DNA of 64,000 nucleotides from Alphaproteobacteria bacterium (GCA_025359785.1 JANYET010000050.1:1-64000); one strand, 5' to 3'. Counted from the first letter of the stretch, positions 9,034 to 17,694 are shown. The notes: generated by a model from the sequence alone, not told the origin. Numbers and translations are program-made.

Positions 9034-9621
9034 CTAGCGTACTCGGCCGCGGGCGATGCGTTCGACTTCGCTTTCGACCGCCTGCTGGACGATGGTCGAC
9101 AGATTCTCGTCGAGCCATTGCTGCAGCAGCGGGCGCAGGAGTTCGCGCACCACATCTTCCAGGGTGCGATCGCCCTTGGGCATGATGATCGCCGCGGACA
9201 GGGCGCCGAACGACGAGGCCGCCGCCGTGGCGACGCGTTCGCTGACCAGGGCCTCGACCGGAGCGGGCGCGGGCGCGGGCGCGGCCGCTTCCTCGGCGGG
9301 GGCTGAAAACACGTCGAGATCGCCGTGGGTTTCCACCTTGTCGGTCAACTCGAGCGCCTCCTCTTCAGCCACAGGTTCCGGCGCCGGCGCGACCTCAGGC
9401 GCGGCCGCTGCGACGGGTTCCGGCGCCGCGGCGACGGCGGCTTCCGGCTCAGGTTCGGACGGGGGTTCCGGCTCGGGTTCCGCCTCGGCCGCGACAGCCT
9501 CCGGCGCCTCGGCGGCGGCCTCCTCGCCTTCCCCGGCGGGCGTCTCATCCTCGGAGATGATACGGCGGATGGAGGCGAGAATTTCCTCCATGGTCGGTTC
9601 TTGGGTCGTCTGTTCGGACAT
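9034..9621 (-). CDS. popZ: Polar organizing protein PopZ (DUF2497 family)
   Basis: PopZ forms the cytoplasmic scaffold at the cell pole that anchors ParB-bound origins and polar signalling proteins in Caulobacter. The 195-residue protein has the diagnostic N-terminal helix (QEPTMEEILASIRRIISEDE), then a long disordered linker (about residues 27-105) made almost wholly of Glu, Pro and Ala, then a C-terminal helical oligomerisation region ending RTLEDVVRELLRPLLQQWLDEN and a basic tail. That three-part layout is the PopZ layout; the Caulobacter crescentus protein is slightly shorter (177 residues), and most of the difference seems to lie in the linker. Its neighbours, valS downstream and a TolC-type gene, fit the Caulobacter arrangement as I recall it. 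Confidence 0.93.
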   Translation of the reverse strand: MSEQTTQEPTMEEILASIRRIISEDETPAGEGEEAAAEAPEAVAAEAEPEPEPPSEPEPEAAVAAAPEPVAAAAPEVAPAPEPVAEEEALELTDKVETHGDLDVFSAPAEEAAAPAPAPAPVEALVSERVATAAASSFGALSAAIIMPKGDRTLEDVVRELLRPLLQQWLDENLSTIVQQAVESEVERIARGRVR

Positions 9622-9707
9622 GGGGGCCGGCCGCTGGAGCGAGAGATGTGAATCCGTTGCGACGCAGCCTAGACCATTTTCAGCCGAAGGGGAGCCGCTT
9701 CGCGCGC

Positions 9708-11279
9708 CTACCGCTTCGGTGCGACAACAGGCGCCGCGGGCGGCGGTTGCAGACCGGGCCCGATCGGGGCCTCGCCGGGCCGTTGTATGGCCTGCGGAAT
9801 GGGCGGCGCGGCCAGCGCGCGATCCACCAGGGCGATGGGTTCTTCCCAGGGCACATAGCCCAAGGTGAAGCGCAGTTTCCGGAAGTTCCGCTTCGGATCG
9901 TACGGCGTGACCGCCGGAATCAGGTTCTTGGCCTCCAGCCGGCCCATGGCCGACAGCACGGTCGCGGCGGCCAGATATTCGTCGTGGCGGGCGGCGGCGG
10001 CGCCGAGCTCATCGTTGGAAAGCTCCTGCTCGGCGTTCAGGGTGTCGAGCGTGGTCCGCAAACCCACCCGCTGTTCCTCGCGCGTGCCCTCGGCCGCGAT
10101 CTTCGCGGCGCGCACGGCCTCCTCGGTGGAATCGATATTGGAGCGGGACGCGATCAGCTGGTTCCAGGCCTGGGTGACCGTCAGCAGCACCGAGCGGCGC
10201 TGGGTTTCGATATTGATCTTGTCGGTGTTGTTGCGCTCCACCTGCTGGCGGATGCGTGACGACGTCAGGCCACCGGTGAAAATCGGCACGCTCAGCACGG
10301 CGCTGCCGGTGAAGGCCCGCGAATAGAGGCCGGTGTCCAGCGGATTGAGGCCGCCGTTGAAGCCATAGGTGGCGCGCAGCGACAGGCTGGGCATGCGTTC
10401 GGCCCGCGCCGCGGCGACGCGCGCGCGGCTGGCCTCTTCGGCGAAGACCTGAGCGCGCAGCAGCGGACTATATTTCTCGGCGATATCGAAGGCGTCATCG
10501 GCATTGGCCGGCAGCAGATAGGCCAGCGAGGGCTCGGCTTGCAGGTCGCCGGGGTTCTGGCCGACGATCGCGGCGTAGCTTGCCCGGCTGCTGGCCAGTT
10601 GCGCCACCGCGCTCGACAGCAGCGCCTTGGCCGCGGCCAGGCGCGATTGCGCCTGGGCGACGTCGGTGCGGGTGATCTCGCCGACATCGAACCGGGCCTT
10701 GGATTCCTTGAGCTGCTCGGTCAGCACATTGACGTTGGCCTGGCGGATGCGCACGCCTTCCTGGTCGCGGCGGGTGTCCACATACGCCTGGATCGTGCTC
10801 AGCATGACCTGGGCCTCGACGCGGCGCAGGCCTTCGCGGCCAGATTGAATGTCCGCCTCGGCGGCCGACACGGCCGCGGCCGTGCGTCCGCCCGTCCAGA
10901 TCGGCTGGGAGAAATTGAGCCCGGCCTGGCCGGCGTTGGTGCGCTTGATGCCGGAGCCGGTGGCGGGCACGAAAACGTCGGCAATACCGTCGCCGTTGGT
11001 GTCGATCCCGGTCCTGCGCGCCGCCCGTGGGGTGCGGAATTCGTCGTAGACCGCCTGACTGCTCAAGCTCAGCTGCGGGCGGAAGCCGGCCCGGGCCTGG
11101 ACGTAGGTTTCGTCCAGGACGCGCTGCGTCGCGCGCTGCGCCTGCAGGTTGGGATTGCTGTCGTAGGCGAGCGCAATGGCGTCGGCCAGGGTCTCGGCCC
11201 CGGCCGGCGCCGCGATGGTTCCCGCCGCACCGGCGCAGAAGATCGCGGCGAGCAAACGTCCGCGAAAAGACTTCGACAT
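9708..11279 (-). CDS. TolC-family outer membrane efflux protein
   Basis: A 523-residue TolC-type channel subunit for type I secretion or efflux. It has a signal peptide (cleavage near PAGA-ET), then the family opening TLADAIALAYDSNPNLQAQRA, two long helical repeats typical of OEP domains, and the short strand regions that form the barrel. A proline-rich C-terminal extension of about 40 residues lies beyond the last OEP segment. Related TolC proteins in Caulobacter export the S-layer protein, but no ABC transporter or adaptor lies beside this gene, so its partner is unknown. It lies downstream of the Pcm-like gene on the same strand, 138 bases apart. Confidence 0.9.
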   Translation of the reverse strand: MSKSFRGRLLAAIFCAGAAGTIAAPAGAETLADAIALAYDSNPNLQAQRATQRVLDETYVQARAGFRPQLSLSSQAVYDEFRTPRAARRTGIDTNGDGIADVFVPATGSGIKRTNAGQAGLNFSQPIWTGGRTAAAVSAAEADIQSGREGLRRVEAQVMLSTIQAYVDTRRDQEGVRIRQANVNVLTEQLKESKARFDVGEITRTDVAQAQSRLAAAKALLSSAVAQLASSRASYAAIVGQNPGDLQAEPSLAYLLPANADDAFDIAEKYSPLLRAQVFAEEASRARVAAARAERMPSLSLRATYGFNGGLNPLDTGLYSRAFTGSAVLSVPIFTGGLTSSRIRQQVERNNTDKINIETQRRSVLLTVTQAWNQLIASRSNIDSTEEAVRAAKIAAEGTREEQRVGLRTTLDTLNAEQELSNDELGAAAARHDEYLAAATVLSAMGRLEAKNLIPAVTPYDPKRNFRKLRFTLGYVPWEEPIALVDRALAAPPIPQAIQRPGEAPIGPGLQPPPAAPVVAPKR

Positions 11280-11417
11280 TCCGTATCCCCGATATCAGGC
11301 GAGAGAGACTCGTTCTCGTTGTGCCGACCCCTAAGTAGCCAACAACTCGCTCACGTCACCTTAAGCTTTTTTCACCGCGCGCCGTGCATCCAAACCCGGC
11401 GGACCGGGCCTCTAACC

Positions 11418-11990
11418 CTATTCAAAGGCGAAACCGTGTTCCGCCGCGAAGCCCGCCATCACCGGCGGCGTGGCGTCGAAATCCTCTCGGCGTGCGACCC
11501 CGTCCTCGGCGCGCAGATAGACGCAGGCCTTGCCGACCGGCCCATCGCGCTCGACGACGCCGAGGCGGCCGCGCAGGGCGAGCGCCGCGAGCCAACTGGC
11601 CGGAGCGCGCCCCACGGCGCCTTCGCAGACGATCAGGTCGAAGGGCCCGTCCGGCGCCTGGGTCAGGTCCTCGCCGTCCAGGCGCGTCACCGTCAGGCCG
11701 AGCTTCTCCAGCACCGCGGCGGCATAGGGCGCGGCGATCGCCAGGGCCCGCTCACCGGGCATCGGGCGGACGGATTGCAAGAGCTTGGCCACGTCGCGCG
11801 GCTTCAGCAGGCTGCGGCCCGGGGCGTATTCCACCGCGATGTCGGCGTAGGCCAGATGGCTCTTGGCCGCCGGCAGGTAGTCTTCGCGGTTGAGCGTGCG
11901 CATGGCGTCGTGCAGGCGCACGTCGGTGACATCGGCGGGGCGCACCTGGCTTTCCACCATGTTCAGCCGGGCGGCGGCGAAATCAGCCAT
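11418..11990 (-). CDS. Pcm-like protein-L-isoaspartate O-methyltransferase family protein
   Basis: A 190-residue cytoplasmic protein of the PCMT family, which methylates damaged isoaspartyl residues using S-adenosylmethionine. The family opening (ARLNMVESQVRPADVTDVRLHDAM) and the REDYLPA segment are clear. The SAM-binding part is weak: the usual VLEIGTGSGY loop reads ALAIAAPYAAAVLEKLG, with no GxGxG. It may therefore bind SAM poorly or have another role. Many alphaproteobacteria carry this short, divergent version next to a TolC gene. Start ATG at 11990. Confidence 0.8.
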   Translation of the reverse strand: MADFAAARLNMVESQVRPADVTDVRLHDAMRTLNREDYLPAAKSHLAYADIAVEYAPGRSLLKPRDVAKLLQSVRPMPGERALAIAAPYAAAVLEKLGLTVTRLDGEDLTQAPDGPFDLIVCEGAVGRAPASWLAALALRGRLGVVERDGPVGKACVYLRAEDGVARREDFDATPPVMAGFAAEHGFAFE

Positions 11991-12172
11991 CGGTCACGTC
12001 CCTGGTCGCGCAAGAATTCCCGCTGGGCTTATAGGTCTGCGTCGCGCCGCAAGGCAATCGCGGGCGTTGCTCCCGCGCGGGCCATCTGATAGCCATCCGC
12101 GCCTTCGGCGATTGGCGGCTGCCGCCCATCGCCGTCTATTCGTTAAAGACAGCGAGCCCCTGGGCTCGCGGC

Positions 12173-12246
12173 GGCCTGATGGCGGAGTGGTTACGCAGCG
12201 GACTGCAAATCCGTGCACCCGAGTTCGATTCTCGGTCAGGCCTCCA
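12173..12246 (+). tRNA. tRNA-Cys (anticodon GCA)
   Basis: A 74-base cloverleaf: acceptor GGCCTGA paired with TCAGGCC, discriminator T (as expected for Cys), encoded CCA, anticodon loop CTGCAAA giving GCA, and a T-arm GAGTTCGATTCTC. It is the left boundary of the island: the last 24 bases plus the next one recur exactly at 18724-18748. Confidence 0.95.
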
Positions 12247-12450
12247 ATTTCCCCCCTCGGCGAGAGGGTTTTCCGCCAGCCCGGGGTGAGCAACGGACGG
12301 CGAATAGCCACCGCCCCAATGCAACCCCAGCAACCACAAGAACGACCGTAATCGTTGCGCAGGTGTTCGATGGGCCAACCCAAGCGACCCAGCCAGGCCG
12401 GCGACGGCGACCGCGCAAAATCTATCGCACCAGGGTGTTAGAGCGCGCCC

Positions 12451-12494
12451 GAAAGCGGACCCTCCCATCGTCTGCTATGGGGGGTTAGCGGACG
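12451..12494. repeat. Island hairpin repeat, copy 1
   Basis: Contains GAAAGCGGAC (12451-12460), a spacer, and then a hairpin GTCTGCT / AGCGGAC around a G-rich loop (12470-12493). It sits immediately 3' of the first cargo gene (stop at 12501). Confidence 0.7.
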
Positions 12495-12500
12495 TTGCGC

Positions 12501-13049
12501 TCAGCTGTCGCTCTGGTCTTCGGCCAGGACGGTGCGAAGCTGCGCGGATATCTGGATCGCTGGATTCGGAGGGGCGTCGGCGATGATCTGATCTACGGCG
12601 CCCTGGAGTTCCAGCGCGTACGTCGAGGCGAACATCCTGTAACTCGCCCGGAGCGCCGGCACGGAGAGCCAGAACCGCAACGAAGCCTCTGCGTGATGGA
12701 ATGTGATGTTGTCGACTAGACCGCTCTGGTGTTGCGTCAGCGCGTCTTGAAAGCTCAGCAGCACGTTGCGCACAATGCCGGTAAGCTGCAGGGCTTCGAC
12801 ATCTGTAAACGCGAGCGCGTTAGACATCGCTTTGGTTAGCACCTCGCTCATGTGTGGCTCAGCGAGCCAGCTATTGGTCGCCATACTGCGCGTGGTCGCG
12901 CCCTGATTGATGATGGATCGCTGATTGCGTTCGGTCTGACTGACCTGTGCGCTTAACTGCCGAAGCTGGAAGTACAGGAAGATCAACGAGACCAGCACCG
13001 CAACTGCGCTGAGAAGCGTGCCGATTGAGGCGACGTCCGAAAGTGACAC
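12501..13049 (-). CDS. Small membrane-anchored protein, function unknown
   Basis: A 182-residue protein. One membrane segment near the N-terminus (about residues 8-28, IGTLLSAVAVLVSLIFLYF) is followed by a short Gln-rich helix (LRQLSAQVSQTERNQRS) and a mostly helical cytoplasmic domain of about 130 residues. There is no motif I recognise as catalytic. Similar N-anchored helical proteins are common as lone genes on alphaproteobacterial islands. It lies between copies 1 and 2 of the island repeat. Base composition is lower in GC than core genes outside the island. Confidence 0.65.
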   Translation of the reverse strand: MSLSDVASIGTLLSAVAVLVSLIFLYFQLRQLSAQVSQTERNQRSIINQGATTRSMATNSWLAEPHMSEVLTKAMSNALAFTDVEALQLTGIVRNVLLSFQDALTQHQSGLVDNITFHHAEASLRFWLSVPALRASYRMFASTYALELQGAVDQIIADAPPNPAIQISAQLRTVLAEDQSDS

Positions 13050-13411
13050 TGTGCTGCGCCTCCCGGACGCCTTCAGGAATTACATCAGCTCAAATTCACT
13101 TTCCAGCTCAGTGTCGGCAACGTCCGCTATGGGTCGAGGCTGTGTGAAACGCGCGCCAACCAAAATCACGCGCAACATTTTGCCCTGTAGGTGCGGATCT
13201 CCGGTTCAGTTTTGCGATCACGCCGCCGAGCCAGGCTTGCCTGGGCAGAATATTGCGCTGAAATTTCCGTTGCCTGCGTTTTCACACAGCCTCGGTGGAA
13301 AGCGGAAGCTGGCCCCACGGGCGGCGCAGTGACCGCAGTGCGGTTGACCGCCGCTGGTTGGCGGAACACCTTCCAGTCGCGGTTCCGGGCCGTAGCTGTG
13401 TTGGGGGGACA
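13050..13411. other. Gene-free island stretch with a repeat remnant
   Basis: 362 bases between the first cargo gene and the esterase, which diverge from here. It holds the half-repeat at 13122-13137 and probably both promoters. The open frames here have no homology I recognise and no convincing ribosome site, and I see no RNA gene. Confidence 0.6.
13122..13137. repeat. Island hairpin repeat, copy 2 (half)
   Basis: GTCCGCTATGGGTCGA matches the left arm and loop of the intact copy at 18505-18529. The right arm has been lost or has diverged (GAGGCTGTGTG follows). Confidence 0.65.
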
Positions 13412-14350
13412 ATGTCGGGAATCACGGTCGGCCGCAGGGGGTTGATCGCCAGCGCGGTAGCCGCGGGGTTCACAGCTCCAGTCGAGGCTCAGCCGGCACC
13501 GCCAAAACTCGTTCCTGCCCAACTCGCCCTAGCCGATCAATTCGATCTTACGTCGAAGTGCACCGGTCGGACCTACCGCATCTATGTCAGCCGTCCCACC
13601 GCGCCGCCGCCTGGCGCCGGCTATCACTTGGTTTACACGCTGGATGCGGACAGTTCGTTCCCCATCGTCGCCCGTCAGTTGAGGCGCACGCCGCCGCTGC
13701 CCACCTTGCTGGTAGGGATCGCTTACCCTGATGCGGCGGCGACTATGCGGCTCCGATCCCGGGACCTCACGCCGTCGCAACCTGACGAGTTCAGTCGGGG
13801 CCAGACGCCGCCCGAAGCGGTCGGCGCTGAGTTCGGCGGGGCCGATGCGTTCCATCGCTTCATGACCGAGGAACTCCAACCGCAGCTCGGTCGAATGTAT
13901 CCGCTAGACCCTCATCACCGGTCGCTGATGGGCTATTCGCTGGGCGGGCTTTTCGCCATGCACGTGATGTTCGCCCATCCAGATGCCTACCAGGGGCTGT
14001 TCATCGGCAGTCCCTCGATCTGGTGGAACGAAAGGGAAGTGTTGAAGGGGGAAGCTGGATTCGCGGCGGCAGTCCGAGGCGGCAAGACAGCGCCGCGAAT
14101 CCTGATTACCTCGGCCGAGTGGGAACAGGGCGAGGGAGCCCCACGGACGCCCCGCTCTGGTCCGGCGCTGAAGGGATCAAATGAAAGCCGCATGGTCGAT
14201 AACGCCCGCGAACTGGCTGGGCGGCTGAAGGCGATGAAGGGGGCGCCTGGCTACCAGGTCGACTACGCCGTGTTCGCCGAGGAGACCCACGTCAGCGGGA
14301 TGCCAGCAGCTTACAGCCGTGGCGCCAACTTCCTGTATGCGCCCTCCTAG
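13412..14350 (+). CDS. Esterase of the EstD/IroE-like alpha/beta hydrolase family, Tat-type signal
   Basis: A 312-residue hydrolase. The N-terminus MSGITVGRRGLIASAVAAG has a twin-arginine pattern followed by a hydrophobic stretch and a possible cleavage near VEAQPA, suggesting Tat export. The core matches the putative-esterase family that includes siderophore esterases: LVYTLDADSSFP after the first strand, LLVGIAYP, the nucleophile elbow GYSLGG (Ser near residue 172), FIGSPSIWW after it, and a late His in EETHVSGMP. Acidic partner: likely the Glu in ITSAEWEQGE. The ATG at 13412 is chosen because GGGGGG precedes it and it starts the signal. The substrate is unknown. It lies between repeat copies 2 and 3. 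Confidence 0.8.
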   Translation: MSGITVGRRGLIASAVAAGFTAPVEAQPAPPKLVPAQLALADQFDLTSKCTGRTYRIYVSRPTAPPPGAGYHLVYTLDADSSFPIVARQLRRTPPLPTLLVGIAYPDAAATMRLRSRDLTPSQPDEFSRGQTPPEAVGAEFGGADAFHRFMTEELQPQLGRMYPLDPHHRSLMGYSLGGLFAMHVMFAHPDAYQGLFIGSPSIWWNEREVLKGEAGFAAAVRGGKTAPRILITSAEWEQGEGAPRTPRSGPALKGSNESRMVDNARELAGRLKAMKGAPGYQVDYAVFAEETHVSGMPAAYSRGANFLYAPS

Positions 14351-14712
14351 TGACCGTTCGCCCCGGAACGAGGCCACGGCAACCCCGGTCCTCGACAAGG
14401 TCTCTAGGCCCGAGAAGGCGCCCCTCGCGGCTGCCGGCAGCCCTCGCGCGGCGTGGTAACCGCAATAGCGCCTGAGCGGGTTTGGTCGGCGTCCCCGAGA
14501 GCGGACTCCCTCAAAGTACGGTGTGGGTCGTAAGCGGCTATTGGCTCCAGGTCTCAAGCCGGACCGGCAGAACGTCCCCCATGGTGACGCGCGAAATTCA
14601 GCACCCTCTGAAGCTCACCGCAGGCTGACTTGGACCGACGGATCGTGCGCATGGAATGCTTCGCGGAACTCTGGTTGCTCAGCTAAACAAACCCCAGGAC
14701 GGGGGCGATTCG
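14351..14712. other. Gene-free island stretch with a degenerate repeat
   Basis: 362 bases between the esterase and the permease. It contains repeat copy 3 (14498-14537) and the permease promoter region. I see no other gene or RNA here. Confidence 0.6.
14498..14537. repeat. Island hairpin repeat, copy 3 (degenerate)
   Basis: AGAGCGGACTCCCTC, then ACGGTGTGGGTCGTAAGCGGC. The loop TGTGGGTCG and the right arm are recognisable against the intact copy at 18505-18529, but the left arm has mutated. Confidence 0.55.
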
Positions 14713-16143
14713 ATGGGCAGCCAAGAATCAGAAGCAGCGGACTTATCGCCTCATCGATTCACCCGCTCGCTATCGGGCCTGGGCGTCATCATCCTGACGC
14801 TGTCAGTTCTATCCCCCGGGGTATCGATCTTCGTCAGCGGCGCGTCGATCCTGCAGCAGGCGGGAACCGGCGCGGTGCTCGCCTTTTTGATCGGAGGGCT
14901 GGTCTGCTATTGTCAGACGACGATGTCGGCCGAGCTCGGAGCCGCCTACCCGACCGCAGGCTACGACGCAGCCGCCATCGGGCATGCCATCGGCGATTGG
15001 GCCGGCGCCACTTGCTACATCGCCGGCATCGTCGGCATCCCCCTGTTCCTCAACATCTCGGCCGGCGGGATCGCCACTTACCTGCATCCGCTCGGGCTGG
15101 CGCTGGACAACCACAGCACGACGTTCGCGGTGATCGGCGTGATCGCGGTCCTGTCGATGCTCAACATCCGCGCCAATGAATACATCACCGGCGTATTCCT
15201 CCTGATCGAGTTCGGGGCGCTGTTGCTCGTCGCGGGCATCGGCGCGGCGCACGTGCAGCCTGGCGCGGCGACGTTGATCCTGCATCCGACCCACGTGAGA
15301 GCCGGCGCTTGGCTGGCCGCCGGGATTGGCCTCGTCGGCATTGCCGTGAACAACGCGTCCTGGTCACTGTCGGGCGCTTCGCAGGCGCTGATGTTCAGCG
15401 AGGACATGAAGCGGCCGCAGACCATCGGTCGGATCATCCTGATCGCTTTCGCGCTGACCGTTGTGCTGGAGACCGCGCCGGTGATCGGAACCATCGTCGG
15501 CGCCCATGATCTGAAGGCGGTGCTTAGCGTTGGCGATCCCTTCGAAACCTTCCTTGGCCAGTACCTCCCCGCCTTCGGCCTGAAGATAGTGTCGCTGTCG
15601 ATCGCGGTCGCCATCTTCAACGCCTGCCTCGCAGGCTTCATCGGCATCGGCAGACAGGTCTTCAGCATGGGCCGCACCCGGCTATTCGCCGCGCCGATCA
15701 ATCGCGCGCTCCTCCGGGTCATCCCGCGAACGGACGCGCCTTGGGTGGCTATCCTAGTGATCGCGGGCAGCACGGCGCTCGCCACCTACATTCCGCTGGA
15801 GTTCAAGATCCTCCTGCTTTCCGGCGTCGGGACCATAGGGACGGTGTTCTACGTCTGGGGGGTATTGGCCGGACGGCGCAGCGGCCGTACGGGCGCGCAT
15901 ACCTACAGGACGCCGCTGTTCCCGCTGGTGCCTGTCCTTGGCGTCGCGATCGTTGTTGGCGAAGTCTGTGTGCTCTGGCTCGACGCGGAGTCGGGCCGCA
16001 AGTCGCTGTTCATCTGCGCTGGCGTGTACATGCTTGCGTATGCCTACTACCGGCTCGTGCTGATGCGCCGATCGGAGGGCTGGGTGATGACGGGCCCCGA
16101 GGAGCTGGACGCGCTGGTCGGGCAGCCCACTGAAGTAGTGTGA
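14713..16143 (+). CDS. APC-superfamily amino acid/polyamine permease
   Basis: A 476-residue inner-membrane transporter with about 12 hydrophobic segments spread over residues 25-450. The first-helix glycine-rich loop (SVLSPGVSIFVSGASILQQAG) and the AELGAAYPTAGYDAAAIGHAIGDWAG segment after it are characteristic of APC amino-acid permeases. The C-terminus is a short cytoplasmic tail. The substrate cannot be read from the sequence. The start at 14713 follows an AGGACGGGGG ribosome site; an upstream in-frame ATG at 14656 would add 19 poorly conserved residues. It lies alone between repeat copies 3 and 4, which suggests that it moved as a single unit. Confidence 0.85.
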   Translation: MGSQESEAADLSPHRFTRSLSGLGVIILTLSVLSPGVSIFVSGASILQQAGTGAVLAFLIGGLVCYCQTTMSAELGAAYPTAGYDAAAIGHAIGDWAGATCYIAGIVGIPLFLNISAGGIATYLHPLGLALDNHSTTFAVIGVIAVLSMLNIRANEYITGVFLLIEFGALLLVAGIGAAHVQPGAATLILHPTHVRAGAWLAAGIGLVGIAVNNASWSLSGASQALMFSEDMKRPQTIGRIILIAFALTVVLETAPVIGTIVGAHDLKAVLSVGDPFETFLGQYLPAFGLKIVSLSIAVAIFNACLAGFIGIGRQVFSMGRTRLFAAPINRALLRVIPRTDAPWVAILVIAGSTALATYIPLEFKILLLSGVGTIGTVFYVWGVLAGRRSGRTGAHTYRTPLFPLVPVLGVAIVVGEVCVLWLDAESGRKSLFICAGVYMLAYAYYRLVLMRRSEGWVMTGPEELDALVGQPTEVV

Positions 16144-16249
16144 AGTGGTTCTCGCCGACCGCGGCCGGTGAGCTCTGCGTCACGGGTACGGCGCCCGGCG
16201 AAAAGCAGACCTTCCGGACATCCCGCAAGAGTCGAAAGCGGTCATCGGA

Positions 16250-16317
16250 TCTCGTGCGGAAAGCGGACTTCCGGCAGAACTGCCCGAAAGCGGACATCCC
16301 GGACGTCCGCTGTGGGT
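16250..16317. repeat. Island hairpin repeat, copy 4 (left part, interrupted by the IS)
   Basis: Holds two GAAAGCGGAC blocks, then GGACGTCCGCTGTGGGT, the left arm and loop start of a hairpin. The matching right arm (GAAAGCGGACCTT) is found at 17682-17694, on the far side of the IS. The element therefore landed in the loop of this repeat. Confidence 0.75.
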
Positions 16318-16389
16318 GATGGGGTGGACGCCCCCCGACGGCATCTTCGTGCCAGAGTGAGGTGTTGGCTTCACTCAGAGGAGGCGTCC

Positions 16390-17416
16390 ATGGGAGACGT
16401 TACCACCATTGGCCTAGACATCGCCAAGACCAGCTTTCAGGCGCATGGCGCGGATGCGTCCGGCGCAGTCGTGTTCCGCAAGAAGCTCAGCCGCGGTCGG
16501 TTGCTGGCGTTCTTTGCCGCCCAGCCGCCCTGCCTCGTGGTGATGGAGACCTGCAGCGGGGCGCATCATTGGGGCCGCGAGCTGACCCGGCTGGGCCATA
16601 CGATCCGGCTGATCCCGCCGGCCTACGTCAAGCCGTTCGTGAAGCGGCAGAAGAACGACGAGGCTGACGCCGAGGCGATCTGCGAGGCGGCGCAGCGGCC
16701 GACGATGCGGTTCGTGGCGGTCAAGAGCGCCGAGCAGGAGGCGCTTGGCGTGGTGTTCCGGGCGCGCGATCTTTTGGTTCGCCAGCGGACCCAGATCATC
16801 AACGCCATCCGCGGCCATGTCGCAGAGTACGGCAAGGTCGCGCCCAAGGGAGTCTGCTACGTCGAGCGCCTGGTCAGCGCGATCGACGATCCCGAGAGCG
16901 AGCTGCCGCAGGCGGCGCGGGCCAGCTTACAGGTGCTGACGGAGGTGTTGGCGAAGCTCGCCGACCAGATCGCGGTGCTGGACCGGGAGATTGCCAGCCG
17001 CGTCAAGGAAGATCCGATCGCGCGCCGGCTGATGACCATACCCGGCGTGGGTCCGATCACGGCCGCAGCCCTGCTGGCGCTCGCGCCGGCGCCGCAGACC
17101 TTCCGACGTGGGCGCGACTTCTCCGCCTGGCTTGGGCTCACGCCGCTGCAGAAGTCGACCGGAGGCAAACAGAAGCTCGGACAGATGACAAGGATGGGCG
17201 AGCGAACGCTTCGCCGGCTGCTGGTGATCGGCGCCAGCGCCGTCATCAAGCAGGCCCTGCTGAAAAGGAGCCGCGCGCGGCTCCTGGCTGGCCCTGATGC
17301 TCGCGCGCAAGCCGCGAATGCTGGTGGCGGTCGCCTTGGCCAACAAGACCGCCCGCATCGTCTGGGCGCTGCTGGCCACGGGCGGGATCTATCGAGCTCC
17401 AGCGCTGGCGGCTTAA
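16390..17416 (+). pseudogene. IS1111-type DEDD transposase, frameshifted near the C-terminus
   Basis: Site-specific recombinase of the IS110 family, which uses a RuvC-like DEDD domain and a C-terminal Tnp_20 domain guided by an element-encoded RNA. Visible: the first Asp in TTIGLDIAKTSF, Glu in VVMETCSGAHHWG, the paired Asp residues in KNDEADAEAI, the helix-hairpin-helix-like IPGVGPITAAALLALAP, and STGGKQKLGQM, where the catalytic Ser is expected. The reading frame then changes by +1 around 17262-17282: after VIKQALLKRS the family ending (SWLALMLARKPRMLVAVALA... to a TAA at 17414) continues in the next frame. Start ATG at 16390 with GAGG upstream. Probably inactive, because the frame change removes the last 45 or so conserved residues. 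Confidence 0.8.
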
Positions 17417-17417
17417 C

Positions 17418-17664
17418 GCTCAGCCACCGCTGCGAGACGTCGAGGCGTAGGACGGACGACGGAGGGTATGGCGCAACAGTCGGCGAGACGGGACCGGGAA
17501 AACCAGGGCTTTCCCCCGTGCTTCAAAGCACGCTTCGGGTGATTTGGACCCGGTCTGCGAACTCCATACGGGCCAGCACCGCCAAGGCGGAGCACAACAG
17601 GCCGGACAGATGGAAGCATCCGACTACGCGATCATCACCTTCTCAAATCCACCCTTGCGCTGAA
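17418..17664 (+). ncRNA. Candidate guide (bridge/seek) RNA region of the IS
   Basis: About 250 non-coding bases between the transposase end and the right inverted repeat. In IS1111-type elements the guide RNA is known to be encoded on this side. The stretch is rich in short self-complementary pieces (for example GCTTTCCCCCG and GTGCTTCAAAGCACGC around 17508-17532), as expected of a structured RNA. No boundaries or loops were derived, so the call rests on family knowledge and position. Confidence 0.45.
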
Positions 17665-17681
17665 GGGGGCGTCCACAGAGG

Positions 17682-17694
17682 GAAAGCGGACCTT
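17682..17694. repeat. Island hairpin repeat, copy 4 (right part)
   Basis: GAAAGCGGACCTT is the right arm of the repeat whose left half ends at 16317. It abuts the stop codon of the next cargo gene. Confidence 0.7.

Larger units (their letters stand above)
16318..17681 (+). mobile_element. IS1111-type (IS110 family) insertion sequence
   Basis: An element of about 1.36 kb. It has perfect 12-base inverted repeats GTGGACGCCCCC at 16324-16335 and its complement at 17665-17676, a few bases inside the edges as in the IS1111 subgroup. It has one DEDD transposase gene near the left end and about 250 non-coding bases on the right. No target duplication is visible, which is normal for this family. Exact edges are inferred by comparing the interrupted repeat with the intact copy at 18505-18529. 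Confidence 0.8.

Noticed and set aside
17262..17282. Programmed frameshift in the transposase
   Set aside because: A slippery A-run (AAAAGG) is close by, but it would give a -1 shift, while the conserved ending needs +1. A simple indel is more likely.
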